Below, one piece after another: positions 25,864 through 36,372 of a DNA stretch of 39,568 nt; position 1 is the stretch's first letter, and each line of letters opens with the position of its first letter. Source of the DNA: Methylophaga muralis (GTDB lineage Bacteria > Pseudomonadota > Gammaproteobacteria > Nitrosococcales > Methylophagaceae); NCBI RefSeq assembly GCF_001720165.1, contig NZ_MCRI01000022.1, positions 1 to 39,568 on the forward strand, given 5' to 3'. Both the position numbers and the translations under genes were made by a program. The notes below the pieces were generated by a model. That model was not told the origin of the DNA and did no database searches. It saw only the letters and a program-made list of their open reading frames with translations.

Positions 25864-28140
25864 TTAAAATGTCGATCCCAGAGAAAACTGGAATATTTCG
25901 GTTTCATCATCAGGCTGATCGCGGAACGGAGCAGCAATACTAAACGACATTGCGCCAAATGGTGAAATCCAGATTGCTGATAAACCGGCAGAATATCTTA
26001 ATAAATCAGCATCAAAGCTTTCATCGACATCATATACGTTACCCACATCCACGAAGGTGCTCAAGCGGAAAGAGCGTAAAGCTTTTTTCATAAATGGGAT
26101 TGGGAAAATAACTTCTGCTCCACCAGTAACCATCAGGTTACCACCGAGAGGGCGATCGTCTTCTCTGACGCCCAAAGTGTTCGCTCTAAAACCACGTACA
26201 CTACGGATACCACCAGCATAAAAGTTCTGGAAGAATGGAAATTGTTCCGTGTCACCGTACGCTTTACCGTAACCAAGATCTGCTTTCATGGCAAAGGTAA
26301 AGGTTTCGTTTAAAGGGGTATACCAGTTATTACGGTAGCGCAGTTTGTAATACTGCAAATCACCGATTGGAGTGGCAACTTCGGCAGAAACACTTTGCGA
26401 CATCCCGCGGGTCGGTAAGATAGCATTATTGCGCGTATCACTTGACCAACCAACTGTCACAGGAAACGCATGAAATGAATCACCTTCCTGTGCAATAAAA
26501 TCATCATAACGGGTTATGAGATTATCACTCGGTATATCCAATTGAGTATTTTCATAACCAAACGCAAGGTTAATGCGGTTATTCTCAGAGATCGGAATAC
26601 CAAAGTTAATATCACCACCAAACACGTCAGTTGTATAGCTGGCTATATTAGCCTCAAAGGCATCTGTTTCACGATAGAAAAGGTTAAAACCCTGACTGAT
26701 GCCATCAACCGTAGCAAACGGGTTGGTATAACCAAAACTGTAAACCGTGTTCACTCGGCTGTTGTTAAAACCAAAACTAACGTGTTTACCACTACCAAAG
26801 AAGTTTCTTTGGGTCACGTTGGCGTTAAAGATAATACCGTCAGATTGCGAATAACCAATACCAGCTGACAAACTGCCTGATGCCATTTCCGTTACATTGA
26901 AATCAAGATCTACCTGATCAGATGTCCCTGCTACAGGCAATGTCTCAACGTTAACATCTTCAAAATAGCCTAAACGGGCAATTCGTTCACGCGAACGCTC
27001 GACCTGTCCGGTTGAGATCCATGCCGATTCCTGTTGACGCATTTCCTGACGTAAAACTTCGTCACGGGTTTTACTATTACCAGAAATATTAATGCGGCGA
27101 ACATAAGCACGACGACCGGGGTCAACAAAGAAAGTGAGATTAACTTCGCGGGTAGCACGATCAATGTCCGGAACAGCATTTACGTTGGCAAACGCATAAC
27201 CATCATTACCCAAACGATCTGTCAATCTTTCAGAACTTGAAGTTATTGCTTTTCGAGAGAACACAGAATTCTTACGAATGGTGACCAGATCAAATAACTC
27301 TTCTTCCGGCACAATAAGGTTACCGGCTAGTCTTACTTCATTAATTTTATATCGTTCGCCTTCTGCAATATTAATGGTAATGAACATCTGTTTTTTGTCA
27401 TCAGAAATCGTTACCTGCGTTGACTCTACGGTGAAGTCAACGTAACCACGGTCCAGATAAAATGAACGAAGTGATTCAAGATCAGCAGATAGTTTTTGGC
27501 GCGAGTATTGATTGTCTTTGGTTAATGAAGATAACCAGCCACCGGTAGTTGACTCAAATTCACCGAGCAGCTCTTCATCATCATAAGAATTATTACCAAC
27601 AATATTAATTTCACCGATGGTGGCAACCACGCCCTCAGCCATATTGATTCGGACGGCTACACGATTACGTGATAAGGGAGTGACTTCAGAGTCAATGGTG
27701 ACGCCGTATTTACCACGGCTGAAATATTGACGTTGCAATTCGAGCTCAACCCTTTCTAACATGGCCTGCTCAAAAACCTGACCTTCTGCAAAGCCAATCT
27801 GACGTAATGATTTGGTCAGCTCATCACTATCCAAATCTTTGTTGCCGACAAACTCAATACTGGAAATCGCAGGACGCTCGCTGACTTTGATAACCAAGAC
27901 ACCATCATCACGCTCAACTTCAACATCATTAAAGTATTTTGATTTAAACAGTGAGCGAATAATGCCTCTTACATCATTCTCTGTCAGTTCATCGCCAACC
28001 CTAACTGGCAAGAAGTTAAAAACCGTGCCTGCAGAGATCCTTTGTAAACCCTCCACCCGGATATCTTTGATGATAAATTCCTCGGCCCAAGCTGCGGAGG
28101 ATAACCAGATGAGCGTCAATGCTGTGATGATTTGTTTCAT
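25864..28140 (-). CDS. bamA: Outer-membrane protein assembly factor BamA
   Basis: The 758-residue Omp85 protein is the core of the BAM complex. A signal peptide (about residues 1-19, ending SAAWA) is followed by five POTRA domains (about 20-420) and a 16-strand barrel ending in Phe (FSLGSTF). The barrel contains the conserved VRGFRANTLG loop near residue 640. The ATG at 28140 is chosen because it begins the signal peptide; an in-frame ATG at 28197 would add 19 residues and disrupt it. It follows rseP by 56 bases and precedes skp. Confidence 0.96.
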   Translation of the reverse strand: MKQIITALTLIWLSSAAWAEEFIIKDIRVEGLQRISAGTVFNFLPVRVGDELTENDVRGIIRSLFKSKYFNDVEVERDDGVLVIKVSERPAISSIEFVGNKDLDSDELTKSLRQIGFAEGQVFEQAMLERVELELQRQYFSRGKYGVTIDSEVTPLSRNRVAVRINMAEGVVATIGEINIVGNNSYDDEELLGEFESTTGGWLSSLTKDNQYSRQKLSADLESLRSFYLDRGYVDFTVESTQVTISDDKKQMFITINIAEGERYKINEVRLAGNLIVPEEELFDLVTIRKNSVFSRKAITSSSERLTDRLGNDGYAFANVNAVPDIDRATREVNLTFFVDPGRRAYVRRINISGNSKTRDEVLRQEMRQQESAWISTGQVERSRERIARLGYFEDVNVETLPVAGTSDQVDLDFNVTEMASGSLSAGIGYSQSDGIIFNANVTQRNFFGSGKHVSFGFNNSRVNTVYSFGYTNPFATVDGISQGFNLFYRETDAFEANIASYTTDVFGGDINFGIPISENNRINLAFGYENTQLDIPSDNLITRYDDFIAQEGDSFHAFPVTVGWSSDTRNNAILPTRGMSQSVSAEVATPIGDLQYYKLRYRNNWYTPLNETFTFAMKADLGYGKAYGDTEQFPFFQNFYAGGIRSVRGFRANTLGVREDDRPLGGNLMVTGGAEVIFPIPFMKKALRSFRLSTFVDVGNVYDVDESFDADLLRYSAGLSAIWISPFGAMSFSIAAPFRDQPDDETEIFQFSLGSTF

Positions 28141-28196
28141 TGTTATTTTACAGTCAGTCAGCCGAAGAAATCGTAAGTGTACCTGCAATGTGCGCA

Positions 28197-29534
28197 TTAG
28201 CCAATGAGTCGAACGATGTCATTTGTAAAAGCGAATACCATTAGCAGCAAAATCAAAAATAATCCTATTTTTTGTCCTTGGATTTGTACCGACTCCGGTA
28301 AGGGTTTACCGCGGATCCATTCAAAAAAATACATCAGCAAATGACCACCATCAAGTACTGGCACTGGTAATAAGTTCAAAATACCTAAACTGATACTTAT
28401 CATGGCTAAAAAACTGATAAAGGCAATCAAGCCCTGCTGCGCTGAATCGCCGGCAAACTGTGCGATGGCAATGGGTCCGCCAAGGTTGTCACTGGAAACG
28501 GTACCGACCAGCATTCCCCATAGACCACTCAAGGTTGTGACACTAAATTGCCAGGTTTGTGTGAAAGCCTGCGGGATTGCAGCCAATGGTCCATAGCGTA
28601 ATTCCGATCTTAATTCGGCAGGAATTTCATATGCATCCGTGTTGACTGCCGCCCCTATTCGCCCCACACCGTTTTCATCTGCTGCAGGGGTAATAACGAG
28701 TTGCTGAATCTCGCCATTGCGAAGAATTTCAATATTCATCGCCGTATCAGCATTGCTTTGAATTAAGCTGACCCAGGCCTGCCAGCTCGACAGTGTTTTG
28801 CCATCGGCTGAAATTAATTCATCTCCCGCTTGTAATCCGGCTTTTTCTGCGGGGCTATCGGCCACAATATTATCTAAAACGGGTGGCATTTCTGGTTGTA
28901 CAGTGGTTATGCCAATCTGATTGAATAATGACCCTGCATCATCTAATCCAAGCTTGGGTAAAGTCAGCTGTTTATTCGTTTCGACATCAGCACTACGAGT
29001 GGTCAGGGTGATAGTTTCACCGGACTGGGCCAATCTTAACCATTGCTGAAACAAGCTATTGACGGTTGGGGTAGCCTTACCATTGACGGCAATGATCTCT
29101 TCGCCCGCATACAATTGCGCTGCAGCGGCCGGTGAATTTGCAGTGACTTCTGCAATAATCGGTTTCATACCCGGCACACCGATGACCATAATCATCCAGT
29201 AGGCAAACACGGCAAATAACAGGTTAGCAATAGGTCCAGCAGAAACAATCGCCACTCTGTTTCTCAAAGGCTGGCGATTAAAGGTTTGCTCCAGTTCATT
29301 CTCGGCTACTGGTGCTTCCCTTTCATCCAGCATCTTTACATAGCCACCTAAAGGAAGGGCTGCTATAACAAATTCAGTGCCATTTTTTAATTGTTTTGAC
29401 CAGAGTTTTTGTCCAAAGCCAACCGAAAAACGTAATACTTTTACCCCGCAGCGGCGTGCCACCCAGTAATGTCCAAACTCATGGATAACGACCAGCAAGC
29501 TCAGTGCGATGATGAAAAATATCAGTGATTGCAT
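28197..29534 (-). CDS. rseP: Site-2 intramembrane protease RseP
   Basis: The 445-residue zinc metalloprotease cleaves the anti-sigma factor RseA within the membrane during the sigma-E envelope stress response. The zinc site HEFGH lies near residue 18, and the second metal ligand is in [13 protein letters not shown] near 390. Two PDZ domains occupy about residues 115-290. Four membrane helices are visible. It overlaps the end of dxr by 13 bases, so translation is probably coupled. Confidence 0.96.
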   Translation of the reverse strand: MQSLIFFIIALSLLVVIHEFGHYWVARRCGVKVLRFSVGFGQKLWSKQLKNGTEFVIAALPLGGYVKMLDEREAPVAENELEQTFNRQPLRNRVAIVSAGPIANLLFAVFAYWMIMVIGVPGMKPIIAEVTANSPAAAAQLYAGEEIIAVNGKATPTVNSLFQQWLRLAQSGETITLTTRSADVETNKQLTLPKLGLDDAGSLFNQIGITTVQPEMPPVLDNIVADSPAEKAGLQAGDELISADGKTLSSWQAWVSLIQSNADTAMNIEILRNGEIQQLVITPAADENGVGRIGAAVNTDAYEIPAELRSELRYGPLAAIPQAFTQTWQFSVTTLSGLWGMLVGTVSSDNLGGPIAIAQFAGDSAQQGLIAFISFLAMISISLGILNLLPVPVLDGGHLLMYFFEWIRGKPLPESVQIQGQKIGLFLILLLMVFAFTNDIVRLIG

Positions 29535-30712
29535 AAAACCTGCATTTGTTGATGAGCCACTTTTCTGGCCATTTCATCGGCTGACAATATTTGCTCCAAT
29601 GAATCTGCAGCTGTTGAGGGGATTATTTCTAAAACCTCAGCGATAATCCGAGCAATATCGGTAAATTTAATCTGACGATTCAAAAATGCTTCAACAGCCA
29701 CCTCATTGGCAGCATTGAGGATAGCGGTACTGGTTCCACCAGCCTTTAAAGCTTGATACGCAAGAGCCAAGCAGGGAAAACGTTCAAAATCCGCTGCTGC
29801 AAAATCAAGTCGTCCTGCTTTGACTAAATCCAGCGCCTCGACTCCTGAGTCAATACGTTCCGGCCAGGCCAAAGTATTGGCAATAGGCGTGCGCATATCA
29901 GGATTGCCCATTTGCGCTAATACCGATCCATCAACGTAATCCACCATTGAATGAATAATACTTTGCCGATGTAATACGACTTCAATCTTGTCACTCGACA
30001 TGCCAAACAGCCAGTGGGCTTCAATGACCTCTAGCCCTTTATTCATCATGGTGGCGGAATCAACTGAGATTTTCTGCCCCATCGACCAATTGGGATGCGC
30101 TACAGCTTGTTCAGGCGTTACATCTTCTAAATCAGCAATATTCCAATCACGAAACGGTCCACCAGATGCTGTAAGGATAATGCGGCGGATGCCTTTATTT
30201 TCATAATGATACTGCTGAGTATCGCCCACTGGCATACATTGCCATATAGCATTATGTTCACTATCAACAGGCAACAAAACAGCATTATTTGCCTGGACTT
30301 CACTCATCAATAAGGCGCCGCTCATTACCAGAGCTTCTTTATTGGCCAGCAAGATTCGTTTACCTGCTTTGGCTGCGGCCAACGTCGGCAGTAACCCGGC
30401 AGCCCCGACTATTGCGGCGACCACAACATCAGTTTCTTCGGTGCTTGAGATCATTTCCAGCGCTTGCATGCCGCTTTGTACTTTAATGGCTAATCCAGCA
30501 TTGCGAAGCTTCTCTTCGAGCTGTGCAGCCGACTCAGGGCATAACATCACGGCGACTGCAGGTTTAAATTGTTGGCATTGTTCAAACAACCCATCAACTG
30601 ATTTATTTGCTGCAAGTGCGTAGACACGATATTTATCAGGATGACGTTGTAATACGTCTAAGGTGCTGATGCCAATTGACCCTGTAGAGCCAAGGATAGT
30701 AACGCGCTGCAT
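29522..30712 (-). CDS. dxr: 1-deoxy-D-xylulose 5-phosphate reductoisomerase Dxr
   Basis: The 396-residue enzyme converts DXP to 2-C-methyl-D-erythritol 4-phosphate with NADPH, the committed step of the MEP isoprenoid pathway. Visible motifs are the nucleotide-binding GSTGSIG near residue 7, [12 protein letters not shown] near 120, the metal/substrate segment [12 protein letters not shown] near 145 and [13 protein letters not shown] near 218. The ATG at 30712 overlaps the cdsA stop by one base; an in-frame upstream ATG at 30733 is less likely. Confidence 0.96.
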   Translation of the reverse strand: MQRVTILGSTGSIGISTLDVLQRHPDKYRVYALAANKSVDGLFEQCQQFKPAVAVMLCPESAAQLEEKLRNAGLAIKVQSGMQALEMISSTEETDVVVAAIVGAAGLLPTLAAAKAGKRILLANKEALVMSGALLMSEVQANNAVLLPVDSEHNAIWQCMPVGDTQQYHYENKGIRRIILTASGGPFRDWNIADLEDVTPEQAVAHPNWSMGQKISVDSATMMNKGLEVIEAHWLFGMSSDKIEVVLHRQSIIHSMVDYVDGSVLAQMGNPDMRTPIANTLAWPERIDSGVEALDLVKAGRLDFAAADFERFPCLALAYQALKAGGTSTAILNAANEVAVEAFLNRQIKFTDIARIIAEVLEIIPSTAADSLEQILSADEMARKVAHQQMQVLCNH

Positions 30713-31536
30713 CAGAATTGACCTGTCAGCCACATTAATGCGGCAAAGAATGGAACTGCGGCTAACAAACTATCAACCCGATCCAGCATTCCGCCATGAC
30801 CCGGTAGTAAATGACCACTGTCTTTTATCTGATAGCTACGTTTAAACAGACTCTCAAATAGATCCCCACTGACTGAAATCAGTCCAGTTACCAGACTGAT
30901 ACCTATCCAGGCTATCAGTGATAAATTTGCAGCAATACCCATGAGATAGGCTATCACGCTCCATACAGCGACCAATATCATTGCTCCAGCCAGTCCTTCC
31001 AATGTTTTATTCGGACTAATGGCAGTAGCTAAAGCGTGTTTTCCCCAACGTTTACCAGCGAAATAGCCGCCAGTATCTGCCAGCCAAACACTGACCAGAA
31101 CATATAGCACTAAAACCGGTCCATCGTTCGCCAGTCCATGCAGCCATACCGCGCTATAAACAAACAACAGCGCGACCAGCATACTTAGCAGATAGGTGAA
31201 TAATTTGTTATGAAAGCAGCGTGCTAGAAATCCAGGTAAAGGTCGATGAGCAAATAAAACAATGATGAGGCTGGTGAGTAACCAGAAAACTAAACCAGTC
31301 AGCAGAACATTTTGTATGTCTGCCATGGTAAACAACACCACTAGCACGGCAAGAAACGACACACTTGATAAAACTTTAGTAAGAGGCTTCATTGCTGCCA
31401 TGGAAAGCCATTCCCACATTGCCATCAAGGCAATAACAGCTAATAAAGCGATAAAGCCAACACTGGGTAATAACAATATTGCCAAAATAACGATTGGGAT
31501 TAGCACTGCGGCAGTTAATAAACGCTGTTTAAGCAT
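30712..31536 (-). CDS. cdsA: Phosphatidate cytidylyltransferase CdsA
   Basis: The 274-residue integral membrane enzyme makes CDP-diacylglycerol from phosphatidic acid and CTP, feeding all phospholipid synthesis. About eight membrane helices are visible, and the CDP-diglyceride synthetase signature is near the C terminus ([20 protein letters not shown]), including metal-binding Asp. The ATG at 31536 ([13 protein letters not shown]) is chosen; an earlier in-frame codon at 31674 would overlap uppS by 146 bases. With the chosen start it overlaps uppS by 8 bases. Confidence 0.95.
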   Translation of the reverse strand: MLKQRLLTAAVLIPIVILAILLLPSVGFIALLAVIALMAMWEWLSMAAMKPLTKVLSSVSFLAVLVVLFTMADIQNVLLTGLVFWLLTSLIIVLFAHRPLPGFLARCFHNKLFTYLLSMLVALLFVYSAVWLHGLANDGPVLVLYVLVSVWLADTGGYFAGKRWGKHALATAISPNKTLEGLAGAMILVAVWSVIAYLMGIAANLSLIAWIGISLVTGLISVSGDLFESLFKRSYQIKDSGHLLPGHGGMLDRVDSLLAAVPFFAALMWLTGQF

Positions 31537-32272
31537 CTTCTTGCCCCGTAAGTTGTTCTGATGTTCGACCAAAACGACGTTCGCGGCTGGAAAAAGACTC
31601 AATGGCAGCGTCCAGATCCTGCGCGTTAAATTCAGGCCAAAGCTTCTCAGTAAAATACAACTCGGTGTAAGCAAGTTGCCACATCAGGAAGTTACTGATG
31701 CGTTGCTCCCCACCAGTACGAATAAACAAATCCGGTTCAGGTAGTTCAGCAGTCACCAGATGACTGGCTATAAGCGTTTCATCAATTTGTTCGGGTTGTA
31801 GTGCGCCAGACTTAATTTTGTCAGCAATCTGCCGAACCGATTGAGTAATATCCCATCGTCCGCCATAGTTGGCAGCAATGTTCAAAATCAGACCGTCATT
31901 AGCAGCGGTTAACGTTGTTGCATCGGCAATTTGTTGTTGCAATGAATCCGAAAACCGGCCGATATCACCAATAATGTTTAGACGGATATTATTTTTATGC
32001 AGACGTTTGACCTGGTTATCCAAGGCGTGACTGAATAACTCCATCAACAAATTAACTTCTTTGCCGGGCCGACGCCAGTTTTCACTACTGAAGGCAAACA
32101 GACTAAGGACTTCAACACCGGTAGCAACACAGTGCTTAACAATCCCTTCCACTGCTCTGACACCTGCACGATGTCCCATAAAACGGGGTTGTAGCCGTTG
32201 TTTTGCCCAGCGACCATTGCCATCCATGATGATGGCAATGTGTCTGGGGATAGAACGGCTGGAAGATTTCAT
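31529..32272 (-). CDS. uppS: Undecaprenyl diphosphate synthase UppS
   Basis: The 247-residue cis-prenyltransferase extends farnesyl diphosphate with isopentenyl units to the C55 lipid carrier of peptidoglycan and O-antigen. Signature motifs are IAIIMDGNGRWAKQR near residue 14, with catalytic Asp, HRAGVRAVEGIV near 41, FAFSSENWRRP near 68 and DLFIRTGGEQRISNFL near 190. The ATG at 32272 is preceded in frame by TTG at 32275, which is rejected. It lies 24 bases after frr. Confidence 0.96.
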   Translation of the reverse strand: MKSSSRSIPRHIAIIMDGNGRWAKQRLQPRFMGHRAGVRAVEGIVKHCVATGVEVLSLFAFSSENWRRPGKEVNLLMELFSHALDNQVKRLHKNNIRLNIIGDIGRFSDSLQQQIADATTLTAANDGLILNIAANYGGRWDITQSVRQIADKIKSGALQPEQIDETLIASHLVTAELPEPDLFIRTGGEQRISNFLMWQLAYTELYFTEKLWPEFNAQDLDAAIESFSSRERRFGRTSEQLTGQEDA

Positions 32273-32296
32273 CAATAATGGCTAAACCGAAATGGC

Positions 32297-32854
32297 TTAG
32301 ACCGCCATCAAATCAGTTTCTTTTTCTGCCAGCACTTCGTCAATCTGTTTGATGGTGCTATCGGTTAACTTTTGAATGGCTTCTTCTGCACCACGCTGTT
32401 CGTCTTCAGAAATTGCCTTGTCTTTTAATAAATCTTTCAAGCTACCATTGGCATCACGACGAATGTTACGCACCGCAATACGAGCATTTTCAGCTTCAGA
32501 TTTAGCAACTTTAACTAAATCTTTACGACGTTCTTCGGTTAATGGAGGGATCGGAATACGAATGGTCATGCCAGCGCTATTTGGATTGACGCCCAAATCA
32601 GATGTCATGATGGCTTTTTCGATCACTGACACCATATTTTTTTCCCAAGGTGCCACTGTAAGTGTTCTTGAGTCTTCAATACCAACACTGGCAACCTGAC
32701 TTAATGGAACGTCAGAACCGTAATATGGCACTGTGACATGATCTAATAAACTGGTATGTGCTCGTCCGGCACGAATTTTCGCCAGTGCAGTGCTCAGAGC
32801 GGAAACACTTTTTTGCATCCGGTCTGCTGCATCTTTTTGAATATCATTAATCAT
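32297..32854 (-). CDS. frr: Ribosome recycling factor Frr
   Basis: The 185-residue protein splits post-termination ribosomes together with EF-G. It has the usual length and the conserved segments [18 protein letters not shown] near residue 23 and [20 protein letters not shown] near 100, with a long three-helix bundle. The gene order pyrH-frr-uppS is standard in Proteobacteria. Confidence 0.97.
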   Translation of the reverse strand: MINDIQKDAADRMQKSVSALSTALAKIRAGRAHTSLLDHVTVPYYGSDVPLSQVASVGIEDSRTLTVAPWEKNMVSVIEKAIMTSDLGVNPNSAGMTIRIPIPPLTEERRKDLVKVAKSEAENARIAVRNIRRDANGSLKDLLKDKAISEDEQRGAEEAIQKLTDSTIKQIDEVLAEKETDLMAV

Positions 32855-32862
32855 GATTTGTC

Positions 32863-33588
32863 CTATTTAACCAATGTTCCAACATTTTTTCCGTACACAA
32901 TGTCAGTCAGATTGCCGTAACGATGAACATCAAATACCCGTAAAGGCATTTTCTGTTCCTGACACATGACTACAGCAGTAGTATCCATCACGCCGAGACG
33001 GTTATTAATGACTTCATCGTACGATAAAGTATCGTAACGAACAGCATCTGGATTTTTCCGCGGATCAGCATTGTAAACACCGTCAACCTGGGTGGCTTTG
33101 AGCATCAGCTCAGCACCAATTTCAACTGCACGTAAACTGGCTGCTGAATCGGTAGTGAAAAATGGATTACCAGTACCGGCAGCAAAAATCACTACACGGC
33201 CTTTTTCCAAATGACGAATCGCCCGACGACGCAAATAATCTTCACACACTTCATGTATACGGATTGCAGACATGACACGACAGAATGTTCCATTACGTTC
33301 CAAAGCATCCTGCAGTGCCAGCGCATTTAATACCGTTGCCAACATGCCCATGTGATCGGCACTGACTCTATCCATGCCGCTAGCCGCAAGACCTGCGCCA
33401 CGGAAAATATTGCCACCACCGATCACAATACCCAGCTGAACACCTTGGGCATTCAGTTCAGATATTTCTTGGGCAAATCGGGAAATCACCTCGGGTTGAA
33501 TGCCGTATTCGGCACTTCCCATTAAAGCCTCACCACTCAGCTTGAGCAGAATACGCTTGTAAACTGGCTGACTTCCCGATGTTGTCAT
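32863..33588 (-). CDS. pyrH: UMP kinase PyrH
   Basis: The 241-residue amino-acid-kinase-fold enzyme phosphorylates UMP to UDP. Motifs include [13 protein letters not shown] near residue 13, the glycine-rich [12 protein letters not shown] near 54, and the [20 protein letters not shown] region near 138. Bacterial UMP kinases are hexameric and allosterically controlled by GTP and UTP. The gene begins 3 bases after tsf, with little room for a separate promoter. Confidence 0.97.
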   Translation of the reverse strand: MTTSGSQPVYKRILLKLSGEALMGSAEYGIQPEVISRFAQEISELNAQGVQLGIVIGGGNIFRGAGLAASGMDRVSADHMGMLATVLNALALQDALERNGTFCRVMSAIRIHEVCEDYLRRRAIRHLEKGRVVIFAAGTGNPFFTTDSAASLRAVEIGAELMLKATQVDGVYNADPRKNPDAVRYDTLSYDEVINNRLGVMDTTAVVMCQEQKMPLRVFDVHRYGNLTDIVYGKNVGTLVK

Positions 33589-33591
33589 AAT

Positions 33592-34473
33592 TTAATTTCC
33601 TCGTGCCTGAGCCATAACCTCTTCAGCAAAGTTATCTGCTTTTTTCTCGATGCCTTCACCAACTTCAAAACAGGCAAAGCCTTCAACTGTTGCACCAGCT
33701 TGTTTGACCAGTTTTTCAACGGTAACATCTGGATCTTTAACAAACGCTTGGCCCAGCAGGCTAATTTCGTTAACAAACTTGCTCATCCGGCCTTCGATCA
33801 TTTTTTCAACAATCGCTTCAGGCTTGCCGCTTTCACGTGCTTGAGTTGCCACGATATCGCGTTCTTTTTGCAACAACTCTTCAGGCAGCTCTGCAGCCGA
33901 AACTGCTTGCGGGCGGCTGGCGGCAACATGCATTGCCAAATCTTTTGCTAAGCTTTCATCGCCACCGTTTAATTGAACCAAAGTACCGATGCGATCACCA
34001 TGACGGTAGGCACCAATCACGCCAGCTTCTGCATTCATCAACGTAAAACGACGAATTTGAATGTTTTCACCAATTTTTGCGACTAATGATTGGCGAACAG
34101 TATCGATGCTTTCACCATTGCTTAATGATAATTGCAATAACGCGTCTAAATCAGCAGGTTGAGCTTCAAGCACTTTCTTCGCAACAGCATCAACGAAATT
34201 AACAAAATCATCGGCTTTTGCCACGAAGTCAGTTTCTGAGTTCACTTCAAGCATTACTGCTTGTTTGTTATCAGCACTGGTTTCGATTGCAATAACGCCT
34301 TCAGCAGCAACACGATCTGATTTTTTGTCGGCTTTAGCCAGACCAGATTTACGCATTTCTTCAATCGCTACTTCGATATCGCCGTTAGATTCTACCAATG
34401 CTTTTTTGCATTCCATCATGCCGGAGCCAGTACGCTCACGCAGTTCTTTTACTAAAGCTGCAGTTATAGCCAT
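33592..34473 (-). CDS. tsf: Translation elongation factor Ts
   Basis: The 293-residue protein is the guanine-nucleotide exchange factor for EF-Tu. The N-terminal UBA-like module ([19 protein letters not shown] near residue 9) and the core signature with [13 protein letters not shown] near residue 80 match the family, and length matches E. coli EF-Ts. A 104-base spacer with a strong hairpin separates it from rpsB, with which it is co-transcribed in relatives. Confidence 0.97.
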   Translation of the reverse strand: MAITAALVKELRERTGSGMMECKKALVESNGDIEVAIEEMRKSGLAKADKKSDRVAAEGVIAIETSADNKQAVMLEVNSETDFVAKADDFVNFVDAVAKKVLEAQPADLDALLQLSLSNGESIDTVRQSLVAKIGENIQIRRFTLMNAEAGVIGAYRHGDRIGTLVQLNGGDESLAKDLAMHVAASRPQAVSAAELPEELLQKERDIVATQARESGKPEAIVEKMIEGRMSKFVNEISLLGQAFVKDPDVTVEKLVKQAGATVEGFACFEVGEGIEKKADNFAEEVMAQARGN

Positions 34474-34534
34474 TTTTTGTAACCCTTAAAAATCAATTTT
34501 TGTGAACGGTCTTTTTCAGACCACACATACGACA

Positions 34535-34558
34535 CAGGCCCGCTTTTCAGCGAGCCTG
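34535..34558 (-). promoter_or_regulatory. rpsB-tsf intergenic hairpin (candidate attenuator)
   Basis: On the - strand CAGGCTCGCT pairs with AGCGGGCCTG (10 bp, one wobble) around a GAAA tetraloop, 19 bases after the rpsB stop. A second, weaker hairpin (GGTCT/AGACC, 34508-34522) follows. There is no long T-run, which suits partial termination or an mRNA processing site lowering tsf relative to rpsB. Confidence 0.6.
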
Positions 34559-34577
34559 CTTAAGTCATTAGCCGAGC

Positions 34578-35330
34578 TTATTCAGCTGCAGCTGGAGCAT
34601 TTTCTTGCGCAACTTCAACAAACTCATCACCAGCATCAGCGGTGGTGACAGATGCACGGCCTTCCAGAATGGTATCAGCAATGTTTGCTGTATACAGGCG
34701 GATAGCGCGCATTGAATCGTCGTTGCCAGGAATAACGTAATCAACACCATCAGGATTACTGTTGGTATCAACAACTGCGATTACTGGAATGCCAAGTTTG
34801 TTGGCTTCTTGAATCGCGATGCGTTCATGATCAACGTCGATTACAAACAAAGCATCCGGCAGGTTACCCATTTTCTTGATACCACCGATGCTTTTTTCCA
34901 GTTTCTCTTGCTCGCGGGACAGGTTAAGCACTTCTTTCTTTTTCAAACCTTCAGTTTTACCTGACTCAATCATTGCTTGAATTGCTTCAAGACGTTTGAT
35001 TGATTGGCGAACGGTTTGATAGTTTGTCAGCATGCCGCCTAACCAGCGACGGTTGACGTAAGGCATGCCACAACGTTCAGCATCTTCACGGATAGCATCC
35101 TGCGCAGCACGTTTGGTGCCAACGAACAGAATACGGCCTTTTTTGGAAGCCAGTTTGCTGACGTAGTTGAGTGCGTCGTTGAACATAGGCAAACTGTGCT
35201 CTAAGTTCACGATATGAATATTGTTACGTTTACCAAAGATAAAAGGACCCATTTTTGGGTTCCAGTAACGTGTTTGGTGACCGAAGTGAACGCCAGCTTC
35301 AAGCATTTGGCGCATTGTAATTTTAGCCAT
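34578..35330 (-). CDS. rpsB: 30S ribosomal protein S2
   Basis: The 250-residue protein begins [20 protein letters not shown] and contains [17 protein letters not shown] near residue 30 and the [19 protein letters not shown] motif near 157, all typical of S2, which sits between the head and body of the small subunit. A short acidic Ala-rich tail (APAAAE) ends the protein. It heads the translation/envelope supercluster and has a recognisable S2 leader upstream. Confidence 0.98.
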   Translation of the reverse strand: MAKITMRQMLEAGVHFGHQTRYWNPKMGPFIFGKRNNIHIVNLEHSLPMFNDALNYVSKLASKKGRILFVGTKRAAQDAIREDAERCGMPYVNRRWLGGMLTNYQTVRQSIKRLEAIQAMIESGKTEGLKKKEVLNLSREQEKLEKSIGGIKKMGNLPDALFVIDVDHERIAIQEANKLGIPVIAVVDTNSNPDGVDYVIPGNDDSMRAIRLYTANIADTILEGRASVTTADAGDEFVEVAQENAPAAAE

Positions 35331-35348
35331 TTTTATACCTATATATAT

Positions 35349-35371
35349 GGGGTTAAACCTCCACGTACCCC
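35349..35371 (-). promoter_or_regulatory. S2-responsive leader motif of rpsB
   Basis: On the - strand a 23-base element begins GGGGTACGTGGAGG and ends TTTAACCCC, about 20 bases before the rpsB start. It closely resembles the conserved gammaproteobacterial rpsB leader motif through which S2 represses its own operon in E. coli. The match is from memory and was not run against a covariance model. Confidence 0.7.
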
Positions 35372-35454
35372 AGCTATCGACTGATCTGAATTTTCAGACA
35401 GCACCCCGAAAACTGTGTCGGCACGTGTGTGATTTTGCCTTTGCTAAGGCGCGC

Positions 35455-35484
35455 ATATTATTCCACAGTTAACAACTAAAACAA
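35455..35484 (-). promoter_or_regulatory. Candidate rpsB promoter with GC-rich discriminator
   Basis: On the - strand a -35-like TTGTTT (35479-35484) and -10 TAATAT (35455-35460) are 18 bases apart. GCGCGCC follows the -10 directly; such GC-rich discriminators are typical of promoters under stringent control by ppGpp and DksA. Transcription would start roughly 115 bases before rpsB and include the S2 leader. Confidence 0.5.
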
Positions 35485-35528
35485 AGCACCATCACTATAT
35501 CGCTTTGATTCCGCCACTTAGCTGGCAG

Positions 35529-35556
35529 TTGACTGGTTTTTACGGCAAACTATGTC
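35529..35556 (+). promoter_or_regulatory. Candidate promoter of map-glnD
   Basis: TTGACT (35529-35534) and TATGTC (35551-35556) are 16 bases apart, 37 bases before the map start codon, in the spacer divergent from rpsB. Confidence 0.45.
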
Positions 35557-35592
35557 TTGTCTTTTTACCGTTAACAGCAATCAGGATCTGGC

Positions 35593-36360
35593 ATGGGCGT
35601 GACCATTAAAACAGCCGAAGAAATTGAAAAAATGCGTGTGGCAGGCAAACTTGCCGCGGATGTTTTGACCATGATCGAACCACATGTGGTTGCGGGCATT
35701 ACTACCGATGAACTAAATACCATTTGCCATGATTATATTGTTAACGAGCAAAAGGCCATTCCTGCCCCGCTGAATTATCACGGTTTTCCAAAGTCTATTT
35801 GTACCTCGGTCAACCATGTGATTTGCCATGGTATTCCCGGAGAAAAAAAACTCAAAGACGGCGATATCATAAATATCGACATCACTGTTATCAAAGATGG
35901 TTATCACGGTGATACCAGCAAAATGTTTCATATAGGCAAAACCTCTATTCTGGCTCAACGTCTATCTAAAGTTGCCCGTGAATGTATGTTGATCGGAATT
36001 GATATGGTCAAGCCGGGCATCAAATTAGGTGATATTGGTCATGCTATTCAACAGCACGCTGAGAACGAGCATTTTTCGGTTGTCAGAGAATATTGTGGAC
36101 ATGGTATCGGTCAGGTGTTTCATGAAGAACCTCAGGTTTTACATTATGGTTCGCCAGATACCGGGATGACTTTACAAGCTGGCATGACTTTTACTATCGA
36201 ACCGATGATTAATGCCGGTAAACGCCATGTCAGACAGCTGCCTGATGGCTGGACCGTGGTTACCAAAGATCGTTCTTTGTCCGCCCAATGGGAACACACT
36301 ATTCTGGTGACAGAAGACGGTCATGAAATCTTAACCCTTCGGGATGAAGAACGCTCATAG
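35593..36360 (+). CDS. map: Type I methionine aminopeptidase Map
   Basis: The 255-residue pita-bread-fold metalloprotease removes the initiator methionine from new proteins. Metal ligands are seen in the Asp of NIDITVIKDGYHGDTSK near residues 97-108, the His in YCGHGIGQVFHEEP near 171, Glu in TFTIEPMI near 204 and Glu in WEHTILV near 235. AGGA lies 6-10 bases upstream of the ATG. It is divergent from rpsB, as in E. coli, and glnD follows 12 bases later. Confidence 0.96.
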   Translation: MGVTIKTAEEIEKMRVAGKLAADVLTMIEPHVVAGITTDELNTICHDYIVNEQKAIPAPLNYHGFPKSICTSVNHVICHGIPGEKKLKDGDIINIDITVIKDGYHGDTSKMFHIGKTSILAQRLSKVARECMLIGIDMVKPGIKLGDIGHAIQQHAENEHFSVVREYCGHGIGQVFHEEPQVLHYGSPDTGMTLQAGMTFTIEPMINAGKRHVRQLPDGWTVVTKDRSLSAQWEHTILVTEDGHEILTLRDEERS

Positions 36361-36372
36361 GAGCCTCCAATA

